In this document: piece after piece, positions 37,550 to 46,063 of the stretch | Position numbering within the stretch: the stretch's first letter is position 1 | Layout of the letters: each line of letters starts with the position of its first letter | Source: Donghicola mangrovi | GTDB taxonomy: Bacteria > Pseudomonadota > Alphaproteobacteria > Rhodobacterales > Rhodobacteraceae | Assembly: GCF_013377535.1 (NCBI RefSeq) | Contig: NZ_JABCJE010000001.1 | Span: 830,293 to 894,292, forward strand | Length of the DNA stretch: 64,000 bases | Direction: 5' to 3' | Position numbers and translations under genes: made by a program | The notes under the pieces: model-generated | What the model was told of the DNA's origin: nothing | Database searches by the model: none | Seen by the model: the letters and a program-made list of their open reading frames with translations, nothing else

Positions 37550-37574
37550 ACTATGAAAACAACGGAGATTTCTG

Positions 37575-38876
37575 ATGCCCTTCGAACAGACCAGCCCCGT
37601 CGGCCGTAAAATCGCAGTAATCGGCGGGGGAATTTCCGGCATGGGCGCGGCCTATGAGCTGGCAAATGACCATCACGTCGTCCTGTTCGAAGAGGAAAAC
37701 CGCCTTGGCGGACATGCCCGCACGCGGATGGCGGGCAAGAACGGGGATCAGCCGGTCGACACGGGCTTTATCGTGTTCAACCACGTGAACTATCCCAACA
37801 TAGTGCGCCTGTTCGAGAAGCTGGACGTGCCCACCGTCGAAAGCAACATGAGCTTTGGGGCCTCGATCAACGGGGGGGAACTGGAATACGGGTTTTCCAC
37901 GCTGAATGCGCTGTTCGGGCAGAGACGCAATTTGTTCAGCCCGAAATACTGGGGCATGGTGCGGGATGTGCTGCGGTTCAATGCGCAGGCCTCGGATGCG
38001 GCTGACCAACTGGCGGGCGCCTCGATTGGCGAGCTGCTGGATCACCTGAAACTGGGGGACTGGTTCCGCCGATATTATCTGGCCCCGCTCTCGGGCGCGA
38101 TTTGGTCCACCCCCACGGACAAGATCATGGATTTTCCGGCCCACGCGTTCATCTCGTTCTTCAAGAACCACGCGCTGCTCAGTCACACGGGCCAGCACCA
38201 GTGGTACACGGTCAAGGGCGGCTCGATCCAGTATGTGACCCGCCTGCAAACGGCCCTGACCCGCAAAGGCGTGGACCTGCGCCTTGGTGCGCCGATCGAG
38301 GGCGTGATGCGCACCCCTTACGGCCCCAAAATCCGCACCAAAGGCGGCGAGTGGGAGCAGTTCGATGAAGTGGTCTTTGCCACCCATTCCGACATTTCCC
38401 TGCGCCTGCTGTCCGACCCGTCCGAGGCTGAACACGCAGCCTTGTCCGCGATCCGCTATCAGCCGAACGACGTGATCCTGCATGCTGACACCAGCGTGAT
38501 GCCCAAGCGCCGCAGCTGCTGGGCCTCTTGGGTCTATACCGAGGACAAGGACACCCCCAGCGACCGCATCGACCTGACCTACTGGATGAACAACCTGCAG
38601 CCGATCCCTCAGGATGACCCGCATTTCGTGACCCTGAACACCCGCCGCACCATCCGGCAGGAGCTGATTTATGATCAGGTGACCCTGTGGCATCCCGTCT
38701 ATGACAACGCTGCCCTTGCGGGGCAGGAGCAGGTTCGCCAGATGAACGGCACCAACAACACTTGGTTCTGTGGCGCGTGGATGAAGAACGGTTTCCACGA
38801 GGATGGCCTGTCCAGCGGTCTGGACGTGGCTGAGGGGATGCGCAGCCGCCTTAGCCAACCGGTTGCAGCGGAATGA
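37575..38876 (+). CDS. FAD-dependent amine-oxidase-like oxidoreductase of the ECF sigma regulon
   Basis: A 433-residue flavoprotein with the dinucleotide motif VIGGGISGMGAAYEL (residues 15-29) and EEENRLGGHAR. It is related to the proteins next to rpoE-chrR in Rhodobacter that act on membrane fatty acids, where furan-fatty-acid synthesis has been described. The exact step should not be transferred without test. GGAG lies 8 nt before the ATG. It is the first gene of a four-gene operon with overlapping ends. Confidence 0.9.
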   Translation: MPFEQTSPVGRKIAVIGGGISGMGAAYELANDHHVVLFEEENRLGGHARTRMAGKNGDQPVDTGFIVFNHVNYPNIVRLFEKLDVPTVESNMSFGASINGGELEYGFSTLNALFGQRRNLFSPKYWGMVRDVLRFNAQASDAADQLAGASIGELLDHLKLGDWFRRYYLAPLSGAIWSTPTDKIMDFPAHAFISFFKNHALLSHTGQHQWYTVKGGSIQYVTRLQTALTRKGVDLRLGAPIEGVMRTPYGPKIRTKGGEWEQFDEVVFATHSDISLRLLSDPSEAEHAALSAIRYQPNDVILHADTSVMPKRRSCWASWVYTEDKDTPSDRIDLTYWMNNLQPIPQDDPHFVTLNTRRTIRQELIYDQVTLWHPVYDNAALAGQEQVRQMNGTNNTWFCGAWMKNGFHEDGLSSGLDVAEGMRSRLSQPVAAE

Positions 38877-39628
38877 ACCACATCGACCACATTCAGGGGC
38901 ACACGTGGCACGGGCGCAAAGGCGGGATCGACAACGCCTTTCGCTATGGCGTGGACTACGTGCTGCTGGACCCCGAGGCAGAGCCCAAAACCCCCTCGCT
39001 GTTTTCGCGGCGGGGATGGAACCTGTTCTCGCTGAGTGACCGCGATCACGGCGGCCCCCCGAAACAGGGGCAAGGGCCGTCTTGGGTGCGGCAGGTGCTG
39101 GCCGATCACGGGCTGGATGTGCAGGGGGAAATCCTGCTGCTGACCCAACCGCGCGTGCTGGGGCATGTGTTCAACCCCGTCAGTTTCTGGCTGTGCCACG
39201 ATCCGGCAGGTGTTCTGCGCGTGGTCATCGCCGAGGTTACGAACACCTTTGGTCAGCGCCACAGCTACCTGTGCCACCACGATGATCTGTCGCCCATCAC
39301 GGCGCAGGATCAACTGACCGCGCGCAAGATTTTTCACGTCTCGCCCTTTCAGCCGATCGCGGGGGAATACCGTTTCCGCTTTGATTTCCGCGATGACCGG
39401 ATCGGCATCTGGATCGACCTGACCCATGCCGAGGGCGGCCTGACCGCCACCCTGACCGGCAAGCGCCAGCCGCTGACCAACCGGTCCATGCTGCAAGCGG
39501 CGTTCCGGCGGCCCTTTGGGGCGCGGCGCGTTGTGGTGCTGATCTTCTGGCAGGCGTTGAAGCTGAAATTGAAGCGCGCGCTGTACCGGCCCGCACCCGC
39601 GGCGCCCGATACCGAAGTCAGCCGCTAA
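38873..39628 (+). CDS. DUF1365 family protein
   Basis: A 251-residue protein with DUF1365 features: HIQGHTWHGRKGGIDNAFRYGVDYVLLD, VLGHVFNPVSFWLCHD and VAEVTNTFGQRHSYL-like segments, then KIFHVSPFQPIAGEYRFRF. DUF1365 genes regularly sit beside this flavoprotein and cyclopropane-fatty-acid-synthase-like genes, so a fatty-acid modification role is likely. It starts on the stop of the flavoprotein gene (ATGA). Confidence 0.9.
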   Translation: MNHIDHIQGHTWHGRKGGIDNAFRYGVDYVLLDPEAEPKTPSLFSRRGWNLFSLSDRDHGGPPKQGQGPSWVRQVLADHGLDVQGEILLLTQPRVLGHVFNPVSFWLCHDPAGVLRVVIAEVTNTFGQRHSYLCHHDDLSPITAQDQLTARKIFHVSPFQPIAGEYRFRFDFRDDRIGIWIDLTHAEGGLTATLTGKRQPLTNRSMLQAAFRRPFGARRVVVLIFWQALKLKLKRALYRPAPAAPDTEVSR

Positions 39629-39673
39629 TTGTCTAATCGGGGTCCGTTCGGGCCCGCAATGATGGAGCCTTTC

Positions 39674-40234
39674 GTGAACGGTTTGCTCTGGTGTCTTATC
39701 GGATTTGTGGTCTGTGCCCTGCTGGTTTGGGCGAAAATCCGTTTCACATCGTTTCGGGCGCAGGACAGCGCCGATTATGACGGCCCGCTGCGGTTCGACA
39801 TCCGTCAGGCCTTGGCCGGACCAATGCTGTGCGAGGGCGTGATCTATGGCCCCACGGGGCGCGTAGCCTCTCGGTTTTGTGCGCAGATGGAGGGGGCGTG
39901 GGACGGGAACAAAGGCACGCTTCGGGAATTCTTTCGCTATGACAGTGGCTCCACGCAGGATCGCGAATGGCGGCTGGAGGTGGCCGGTGACGGCTCTATC
40001 CGCGCCGAGGCGGACGATCTGGTGGGCACGGGATTGGGCCAGCAGCGCGGTGATGCGGTGCGCCTGAGGTACCGGATCCGCCTGATGCCCGACGCAGGGG
40101 GCCACGTTCTGGATGTAACGGACTGGATGTATCTGGCCCCCAACGGGGTCATCGTGAACCGCAGCCAGTTCAGGAAATTCGGGATCAAGGTCGGCGAGTT
40201 GGTCGCCACCATGCGTCCCAAGGGGGTTGAGTGA
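39674..40234 (+). CDS. DUF3833 family protein, membrane-anchored
   Basis: One N-terminal membrane span (GLLWCLIGFVVCALLVWAKI) is followed by the DUF3833 domain with GPMLCEGVIYGPTGRVASRF and DVTDWMYLAPNGVIVNRSQFRKFGIKVGEL. GGAG at 39664-39667 stands 6 nt before GTG 39674. The ATG codons at 39659/39662 lack a site, so I prefer the GTG (186 residues). In Rhodobacter a transporter gene usually separates it from DUF1365; here the two are adjacent. Confidence 0.87.
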   Translation: MNGLLWCLIGFVVCALLVWAKIRFTSFRAQDSADYDGPLRFDIRQALAGPMLCEGVIYGPTGRVASRFCAQMEGAWDGNKGTLREFFRYDSGSTQDREWRLEVAGDGSIRAEADDLVGTGLGQQRGDAVRLRYRIRLMPDAGGHVLDVTDWMYLAPNGVIVNRSQFRKFGIKVGELVATMRPKGVE

Positions 40235-40962
40235 CCGAGTGGAATGGCAAGAAATATTGGCTGATTGGCGCTAGCGAGGGGCTGGGGCGGGCTTTGGCCC
40301 TTCAACTCAGCCGCGCGGGGGTAGAGGTCTATGCCAGCGCCCGATCCGAGGATCGTCTGAACGATCTGGTCGATGAACTGCCCGCCAAGGCGCACGCCGT
40401 TCCCTGCGATGTCAGCGATCTGGACAGCATCCGCGCTGCGGCCGAAACGGTCGGGGATGTGGATGGTGTGATCTATCTGGCCGGAGTGTACTGGCCCATG
40501 AAACCCGCCGAAATCGACCCTGAAAAGATGGCCACAATGGGCGACATCAACCTGAACGGCGCGATGCGTGTGGTGGGCGTGATGGTGCCGAAATTCGTGG
40601 CCCGTGGTAGCGGCCATCTGGTGCTGACGGGTAGTCTGTCGGGCTTTCGCGGTTTGCCCGGTGCGGTGGGGTACGGGGCCTCCAAGGCGGGGGTCATGTC
40701 GCTGGCCGAAACCCTGCACGCGGACCTGCGCAAGACCGGCGTTCGGGTCCAACTGGTCAATCCCGGTTTCATCCGCACCCGCCTGACCGACAAAAACGAC
40801 TTTTCCATGCCGTTTCTGATGGAGCCAGAAGACGCGGCAACAGAAATATTTGAACACATGAATTCGGCGCGCTTTGCCCGCAGCTTTCCAAGGGTATTTT
40901 CGTGGATGTTCCGCATCGCGAACCTGCTGCCGGACTGGGCCTACTTTCGCATCGTGGGCTGA
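40231..40962 (+). CDS. Short-chain dehydrogenase/reductase
   Basis: A 243-residue classical SDR with the nucleotide motif GASEGLG (13-19) and the triad Ser135, Tyr148 and Lys152 (YGASK). It starts with GTG overlapping the DUF3833 stop (GTGA). It is the last gene of the presumed oxidative-stress operon and probably reduces or oxidises a lipid-derived carbonyl. Substrate unknown. Confidence 0.92.
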   Translation: MTEWNGKKYWLIGASEGLGRALALQLSRAGVEVYASARSEDRLNDLVDELPAKAHAVPCDVSDLDSIRAAAETVGDVDGVIYLAGVYWPMKPAEIDPEKMATMGDINLNGAMRVVGVMVPKFVARGSGHLVLTGSLSGFRGLPGAVGYGASKAGVMSLAETLHADLRKTGVRVQLVNPGFIRTRLTDKNDFSMPFLMEPEDAATEIFEHMNSARFARSFPRVFSWMFRIANLLPDWAYFRIVG

Positions 40963-41043
40963 CCAAAGAGTGTTGCCCTAGATCAAGGACAACGCCGCAC
41001 TTCAAAATACATGCTTGAGACAGGCCTTATAGGGAAACGAGCC

Positions 41044-41430
41044 ATGTTACAGATATCATCGTCAAAAGTTGCTCAGATCATCCTGCTTGCGCACGAGTTG
41101 CGCATGAACTCAGGAGAGCTGGAAATGCTGACCGAGGATCTGTCCGAAGACGAACACGAGACAATGGGCCGCTTGGACGACGAAGAAATCCGGTCCTTTA
41201 TCGACGATCTGAACGAAGAAGAGCAGACCGATCTCATCGCCTTGGCTTGGATCGGGCGCGACACCTTTGGGCCCGATGAGCTGGACGAAGCCCGCGCCAC
41301 AGTCGAGACCGAGATCACCCGTTCCGCGGCGGATTACCTGCTGGGGATGCCCAATCTGTCGGAATATCTGGAAAGTGGACTGGATGCGTTCGGCATCTCG
41401 GCCAACGACGAAGAAGACGACATTATGTGA
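41044..41430 (+). CDS. DUF3775 family acidic protein
   Basis: A 128-residue acidic cytoplasmic protein with ISSSKVAQIILLAHELRM, the DUF3775 opening, then ELDEARATVETEITRSAADYLLGMPNLSEYLESGLDAFG. Function unknown. The Met at 41044 matches the family start; the upstream ATG at 41011 would add eleven unlike residues. It is a single gene closed by a terminator. Confidence 0.85.
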   Translation: MLQISSSKVAQIILLAHELRMNSGELEMLTEDLSEDEHETMGRLDDEEIRSFIDDLNEEEQTDLIALAWIGRDTFGPDELDEARATVETEITRSAADYLLGMPNLSEYLESGLDAFGISANDEEDDIM

Positions 41431-41431
41431 T

Positions 41432-41455
41432 AAAGGGGGCCGAGGCCCCCTTTTT
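41432..41455. terminator. Bidirectional terminator after the DUF3775 gene
   Basis: A GGGGGC/GCCCCC stem with a short CGAG loop has AAA before and TTTTT after. It touches the stop codon of the convergent saccharopine dehydrogenase gene. Confidence 0.85.
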
Positions 41456-42510
41456 CATGCGTTCTGCAGATGCTTGCGATAGGTCGCCAAGGCGCGGCCC
41501 CAAATACCTGAGAACGGGTCCTCTAGCGTCATCAGGGTGGGTAGCAGCTGACCCGAGAAATCCTGAGAGCTTTCGAGCGGCAGCATCGAAGGTAGGTTGT
41601 CGATCGCGGTCACGTCCAGCGCGGGCGCGTCGTGCACGCGGGTGGCCGGTTCGTCCCAAGTGGTTGCCTTGGTGTACAAGGGCACCGGGTTGAAATCGCT
41701 GTCCGGATCGCAGGCAATATCCCCGATGACCGACAGCTTGCGCTCGGCTTCCTTGGCCGAGGCAGGGACGAACACGGGGGTCGAGGGGCCTGCCAGAATG
41801 CAGTTCAGGAACACATCATGCTCCAGAATCTGCGGGAAGGGGCCACCGCTCGCGGTTTCCTTCATGTCCCATTTCGTGACGTCGACACCCAGTTCGGCAC
41901 ACAGATCGCTGGCGCCAGTGCCCACGCGGCCAAGCGCACCGATGACGATGGCATTGGGACGGGGCAGATCGGTGCGGTCCAGTTCCTGTTGCAACATGGC
42001 GCACATGGTTTTGGCGTTGGCATAGCCCTGCATCGGCGGGCAGATGCCGCCCGATTTCTGCGCGGCCCAAGCCCGCAGCGCCACAGCCGCCCCCGCGTAA
42101 CCGGCCCAATAGCCGAACGCAGCCACGCGGCGGCCCTGTTCATTCACCAGATATTCCAGATCGAACAGCGCCCCGCCGCCCGCCTTGAACCGTTTCAACA
42201 GGCGCAGACCGGCCGACTGCCCTTTGTAGGCGTGGCCGAACATGATGTGGCGGTGGATCAGGGGGGTGTCCTCTTCGGGCAGCTCCTTGAGGCCAAAGAT
42301 GAACGCGTCCTTGGGGGCGTCGGGCCAGCTGCCCTCGGGGGCGATCTCGGCACCGGCCTTGCGGTACGAAGAGATCGGGATGATGCGCTGGCTGCTTTCC
42401 TCGACCGTGACCCGATATCCGGCGGCGATCATTTCGGCCACGCCTTCGGGGGTGATGCCGACGCGCTGTTCGTTCGGGCGGCTTTCGGTGCGGACCCAGA
42501 GGTGAGTCAT
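41455..42510 (-). CDS. Saccharopine dehydrogenase (NAD+, L-lysine-forming)-like protein
   Basis: A 351-residue protein matching the LYS1-type fold. It has an alanine-dehydrogenase-like N-terminus (LWVRTESRPNEQRVGITPEGV), HIMFGHAYKGQ, FDLEYLVNEQGRRVAAFGYWAGYAGAA and a Rossmann motif in IVIGALGRVGTGA. Bacteria normally make lysine by the DAP route, and dapB lies in this window. The enzyme may therefore work in lysine catabolism or in a saccharopine or spermidine-related pathway. AAGGAA before ATG 42510 is preferred over 42537. Confidence 0.9.
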   Translation of the reverse strand: MTHLWVRTESRPNEQRVGITPEGVAEMIAAGYRVTVEESSQRIIPISSYRKAGAEIAPEGSWPDAPKDAFIFGLKELPEEDTPLIHRHIMFGHAYKGQSAGLRLLKRFKAGGGALFDLEYLVNEQGRRVAAFGYWAGYAGAAVALRAWAAQKSGGICPPMQGYANAKTMCAMLQQELDRTDLPRPNAIVIGALGRVGTGASDLCAELGVDVTKWDMKETASGGPFPQILEHDVFLNCILAGPSTPVFVPASAKEAERKLSVIGDIACDPDSDFNPVPLYTKATTWDEPATRVHDAPALDVTAIDNLPSMLPLESSQDFSGQLLPTLMTLEDPFSGIWGRALATYRKHLQNA

Positions 42511-42529
42511 CAGGGCTTCCTTCGGTAAA

Positions 42530-43183
42530 TCAGACATGGGTTTTGGCGTGCTGACGATCCGGGTGATCCAGGTGCGGCGTTGCGCCGAACTGGGTCAGGT
42601 ACAGATCATCGCCGCGCAATTCGAACTTGTGAACGGACGTATGGGTGACGCTCAGGAACATCTTCACCTTGGCCGCGGTTTCCAGCCCCAAGGCAATCGC
42701 TGTCAGGGTCGAAATCACTCCGGTCGAGGTGACCAGCAGGCACCGTTCCCCGCAAGAGGCGGCGGCGTGCAGCGCGCCAAAGATGCGGTCGTGGAACGCG
42801 GCATAGCTTTCGATGTCGGGGTGGATGCCGCCATTGCGCCAGACATCCAGAACCTGCGGCACGTGGGAGGCGAATTCGGGGGCGCAGGTCGGGATCGGAA
42901 TGCCGTGAGTGTTCTTCAGGGACTCGGCCAGACCGAAATAATCCAGCTCGTTCAGACGCGGATCGGTGTCATGGGGCAGGGCGCTGCGGTTCAGCCCTTG
43001 GGCGGTTTCAATCTGGCGGCGCATCGCCCCCGAGATGATGCGATCATAGGGCGAGACGGTTTGCAGATGCTCCCCCAGCCACGCGGCCTGCTGGTGACCC
43101 AGTTCGGACAGACGGTCATAGTTGGCCTCGTCCTGTGCTCCGCTGTTGGCCTGCCCGTGGCGCACCAGTGTAATCTCGGTCAT
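42530..43183 (-). CDS. Histidine phosphatase family protein
   Basis: A 217-residue phosphoglycerate-mutase-like protein with the phosphate-accepting His9 in LVRHGQANSG and the second catalytic region CLLVTSTGVIS. The substrate cannot be deduced. It sits between the response regulator (69 bp upstream) and the saccharopine dehydrogenase (19 bp downstream) on the same strand, so an operon is likely. Confidence 0.9.
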   Translation of the reverse strand: MTEITLVRHGQANSGAQDEANYDRLSELGHQQAAWLGEHLQTVSPYDRIISGAMRRQIETAQGLNRSALPHDTDPRLNELDYFGLAESLKNTHGIPIPTCAPEFASHVPQVLDVWRNGGIHPDIESYAAFHDRIFGALHAAASCGERCLLVTSTGVISTLTAIALGLETAAKVKMFLSVTHTSVHKFELRGDDLYLTQFGATPHLDHPDRQHAKTHV

Positions 43184-43252
43184 CCGCTTATCCCTGTTCC
43201 GCGTTCGTTCCGCACTTGGTGCTTAGCTTGGGGGACGGGCAGGTCGCAAGTG

Positions 43253-43954
43253 TTATCGCCAACTCACATCGCCAAGAAAGATATAGCCCGCCCCGTAGAT
43301 CGTTTTGATCAGGCGGGGGTTCTTTGGGTCTTCTTGCAGCTTGGTGCGTAGGCGCGAGATGCGGACATCCATCGCGCGGTCAAAGCTTTCACCCGCTGCG
43401 CCGCCCAATGTTTCCTGCATATAGGCGCGGGTGATCAGGCGCTTGGGGCTTTCCAGAAACAGCCGCAGAACCGCCCCTTCGGCATGGCTGAACGGGGTTT
43501 CGGCGCCGGTCGCATCCACCAGGGTGAAGCGATCGAAATGGGCGGTCCAGCCTTCGAATTGGGCAGTGTCGCCATTGGATTTGGTCGCCTTGCCCTTGCG
43601 CAGGCGGGCGCGGATGCGGGCGACGACCTCGGACGGGTCAAAGGGTTTGATGATGTAGTCATCGGCCCCCAGTTCCAGCCCCGTGATCCGGTCCTGCACC
43701 TGCGCGCGCCCCGAGATGATGATCACCGTCGCCCCCTGCTCCAGCGCCAGTCGGTGTACCAGCGACAGCCCGTCCCGATCCGGCAGCGACAGGTCCACCA
43801 GACACAGATCGGGCTGACAGGATTTCAGAGCGGCCTCGAATTCTGTCGCGCGGCCAAAGGACATGGTGCGGAAACCGGCCTCTTGCAGAGTATCGGCGAG
43901 CAGCTGCCGGATCTCGGGTTCATCGTCCAGAATAGTGACGAGGGGCTCGGTCAT
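43253..43954 (-). CDS. OmpR-family response regulator
   Basis: The receiver domain (Asp10/Asp11 acidic pair, phospho-acceptor Asp54 in CLVDLSLPDRDG) is joined to a winged-helix DNA-binding domain with RVSRLRTKLQEDPKNPRLIKTIYGAGYIF-like features. It has 233 residues. Its ATG overlaps the kinase stop (ATGA), so the pair is made together. Targets are not visible. Confidence 0.94.
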   Translation of the reverse strand: MTEPLVTILDDEPEIRQLLADTLQEAGFRTMSFGRATEFEAALKSCQPDLCLVDLSLPDRDGLSLVHRLALEQGATVIIISGRAQVQDRITGLELGADDYIIKPFDPSEVVARIRARLRKGKATKSNGDTAQFEGWTAHFDRFTLVDATGAETPFSHAEGAVLRLFLESPKRLITRAYMQETLGGAAGESFDRAMDVRISRLRTKLQEDPKNPRLIKTIYGAGYIFLGDVSWR

Positions 43955-45870
43955 GCGGTGACCTCCGACCCAAGGGCAGCGGCCAGATCGCGGGCCTCAA
44001 AGGGTTTGTGCAGGACGATGCCGCTGGCGCGGGCTGCGGCGTGATGGGGGTGGGTTTCGGGCAAGGACGTCATCAATACAATCTTGGCAGGGTGGTTGGT
44101 GGCGGACAGGGCGGCGCGCAGGTCCAGCCCTGTGCCTTCGCCGGTCAGGGAAATGTCCGAGACGACATAGGCGATGTCGGGCAGGTCGCGGGCCAGCGCC
44201 AAGGCTTCGTCGACCGAAGTCGCCTCAATCACGGAATGGCTCTGGCTGGTTAGCATATCGCGGACGGTGGCGCGGATGTCGTCGCTGTCCTCGACTAGCA
44301 GGACCAGCGCGGGCGGCACGGACAAGGGCGCGGCGCGCAGGGGCAGGCGGATGGTGACGCGGGCCCCTTGGGACGTGTTGCCAAGGGTCATCGTGCCGCC
44401 CGCCGTTTTGGTCATGTCATAGACCATGGGCAGCCCAAGGCCCGATCCTTCGCCGCCTTTGGTGGTAAAGAACGGATCAAGCGCGTGTTTCAGCGCCGTT
44501 TCGGAAAATCCGGGGCCGGTGTCGCCGACGGACAGCTCCAGCCACGTGTCGCCGATGGTTCTCAGACGCAGGGTGATCTGCCCCTTGGCGCCGCAGGCAT
44601 CGCGGGCGTTCAGCACAAGGTTCAGCGCCGCGTCCTGCAATAACCCCGAGTCCAGCATAAGCGGCGTATGGGGCAGTTCCGTTTCGACCTTCAGGTAGAC
44701 GCCGTAGGGCAGGGTGGACCGCGCCAAGGTGATCAGGTCCTTGGTAAAGGCATCCATGTCCACCGCGTGCAGCCGCAACTCGCGCCCCGCCGTAATCCCC
44801 GCGATCTTGTCCAAAAGCCGCCCGCCACGGTTTGCCGCATTAATCGTGGCGCTGATCAGATCGCCCGCGTCTGCGGGCAGGGACATACGGGCCAACTTGC
44901 CCTGCATCCCCAGAATGATCGTCAGCAGGTTCGAGAAATCGTGCGCCAGACCGCTGGTCAGTTGTGCGGCCATCTCGCGTTTCTTGGTCTGTTGCAGGGT
45001 GGCGCGGGCCTGCGTTTCCTCGGTCACGTCCAGCGACAGGATGTTTACGCCGGAAATCTGGCCGGTGCTGAAATCGGGGGTAAAGGCCGCGCGGATACGG
45101 CGCGATGTGGGGGCGTCGGTGAACTCGATCACTGCGGATTCGCCGGACAGAGCCCGCTGGACAGATGGCAGAACCTTGGGAAAGGATTCGCCCAACGCCT
45201 CGGTCATGGTCATGCCAAGGATGTCTTTGCGCCGTCCCGGCATCACCCACGACAGCTGCCGGTTGGAATAGGTATAGCGCAGGTCCAGATCGACGCGGGC
45301 GATGTGGGCGGGCATCATCTCGGTGGTCAGGCGGATGCGGGCCTCGGCCTCGTTCGCGCGGGCCTTGGCCTGTTCCAGCGCGGCGTTCGTGGCGGCCAGT
45401 TCGCGGTTCGCGCCCGACAGTTCTTCGGCATAGGCCAGCACCTTATCGCTCAGTTCCTCGGAACGCGCGCGCAGCAGGGCCTCTTGGCGTTTGATTTGGG
45501 TGATGTCGGTGTAGACCGTCACCCAGCCCCCCTCGGGCAAAGGGTTCCCTTCGACGCTGATCACGCGGCCATTGGCGCGGGTGCGCTCCATGTAATGGGG
45601 GGCAAAGGTGCGGGCTTGCTCCAGTCGGGCGGCAACATAATCGTCGATGTCGTCAATCTCGCCATACTCGCCCCGTTCGGCCAGATAACGGATCACCGTC
45701 TCGAAATCGGCCCCCGGAGTGACCAAGGCATCAGGCAGGTTAAAGATTTCCTGCATCCTGCGGTTCGCCACGACCAGCCGCAGGTCGGAATCAAAGATCG
45801 ACAGCGCCTGCTGGATCAGGTCCAGACCGGCTGTGGTCATGGCGTGAATGGCATTGCTGCTTTGGGTCAT
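43951..45870 (-). CDS. Hybrid sensor histidine kinase with two PAS domains and C-terminal receiver
   Basis: A 639-residue soluble sensor without membrane spans. PAS domains lie at about 10-125 and 185-290, joined by a coiled coil (about 130-185). The phospho-acceptor is His310 in SGLAHDFSNLL. The ATPase domain has LVLNARDACGAKGQI, SVGDTGPGF and GSGLGLPMVYD, and the receiver has Asp572 in VVSDISLTGEGTG. It is followed by its regulator with an ATGA overlap. The signal is presumably intracellular. Confidence 0.93.
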   Translation of the reverse strand: MTQSSNAIHAMTTAGLDLIQQALSIFDSDLRLVVANRRMQEIFNLPDALVTPGADFETVIRYLAERGEYGEIDDIDDYVAARLEQARTFAPHYMERTRANGRVISVEGNPLPEGGWVTVYTDITQIKRQEALLRARSEELSDKVLAYAEELSGANRELAATNAALEQAKARANEAEARIRLTTEMMPAHIARVDLDLRYTYSNRQLSWVMPGRRKDILGMTMTEALGESFPKVLPSVQRALSGESAVIEFTDAPTSRRIRAAFTPDFSTGQISGVNILSLDVTEETQARATLQQTKKREMAAQLTSGLAHDFSNLLTIILGMQGKLARMSLPADAGDLISATINAANRGGRLLDKIAGITAGRELRLHAVDMDAFTKDLITLARSTLPYGVYLKVETELPHTPLMLDSGLLQDAALNLVLNARDACGAKGQITLRLRTIGDTWLELSVGDTGPGFSETALKHALDPFFTTKGGEGSGLGLPMVYDMTKTAGGTMTLGNTSQGARVTIRLPLRAAPLSVPPALVLLVEDSDDIRATVRDMLTSQSHSVIEATSVDEALALARDLPDIAYVVSDISLTGEGTGLDLRAALSATNHPAKIVLMTSLPETHPHHAAARASGIVLHKPFEARDLAAALGSEVTA

Positions 45871-46024
45871 GGCTCCTCCGACGGCTATTAGCCGCTATCG
45901 ATTGATGAGGTGCAAGGCGGCGCAGGGCCTTGTTACAATTCGTTAGGTTTCAGAAATTTTCAGGAAAAAGTTGACCGACAAGCTCAGAGCATGACCCAAT
46001 AGGGCCAAGAGTCGCTTCGGTGAC

Positions 46025-46048
46025 TTGTCCGGAGGGGAGACCGGACAA
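46025..46048. promoter_or_regulatory. Perfect inverted repeat in the leader of the acyl-CoA ligase gene
   Basis: TTGTCCGG, 8 bp, CCGGACAA, ending 15 bp before the GTG start and 2 bp before the GGGAGG ribosome site. It is either an operator for a local repressor or an mRNA hairpin next to the ribosome site. A TTGACC box at 45971-45976 could be the -35 element upstream. Confidence 0.55.
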
Positions 46049-46063
46049 AGGGAGGAAAATAAC

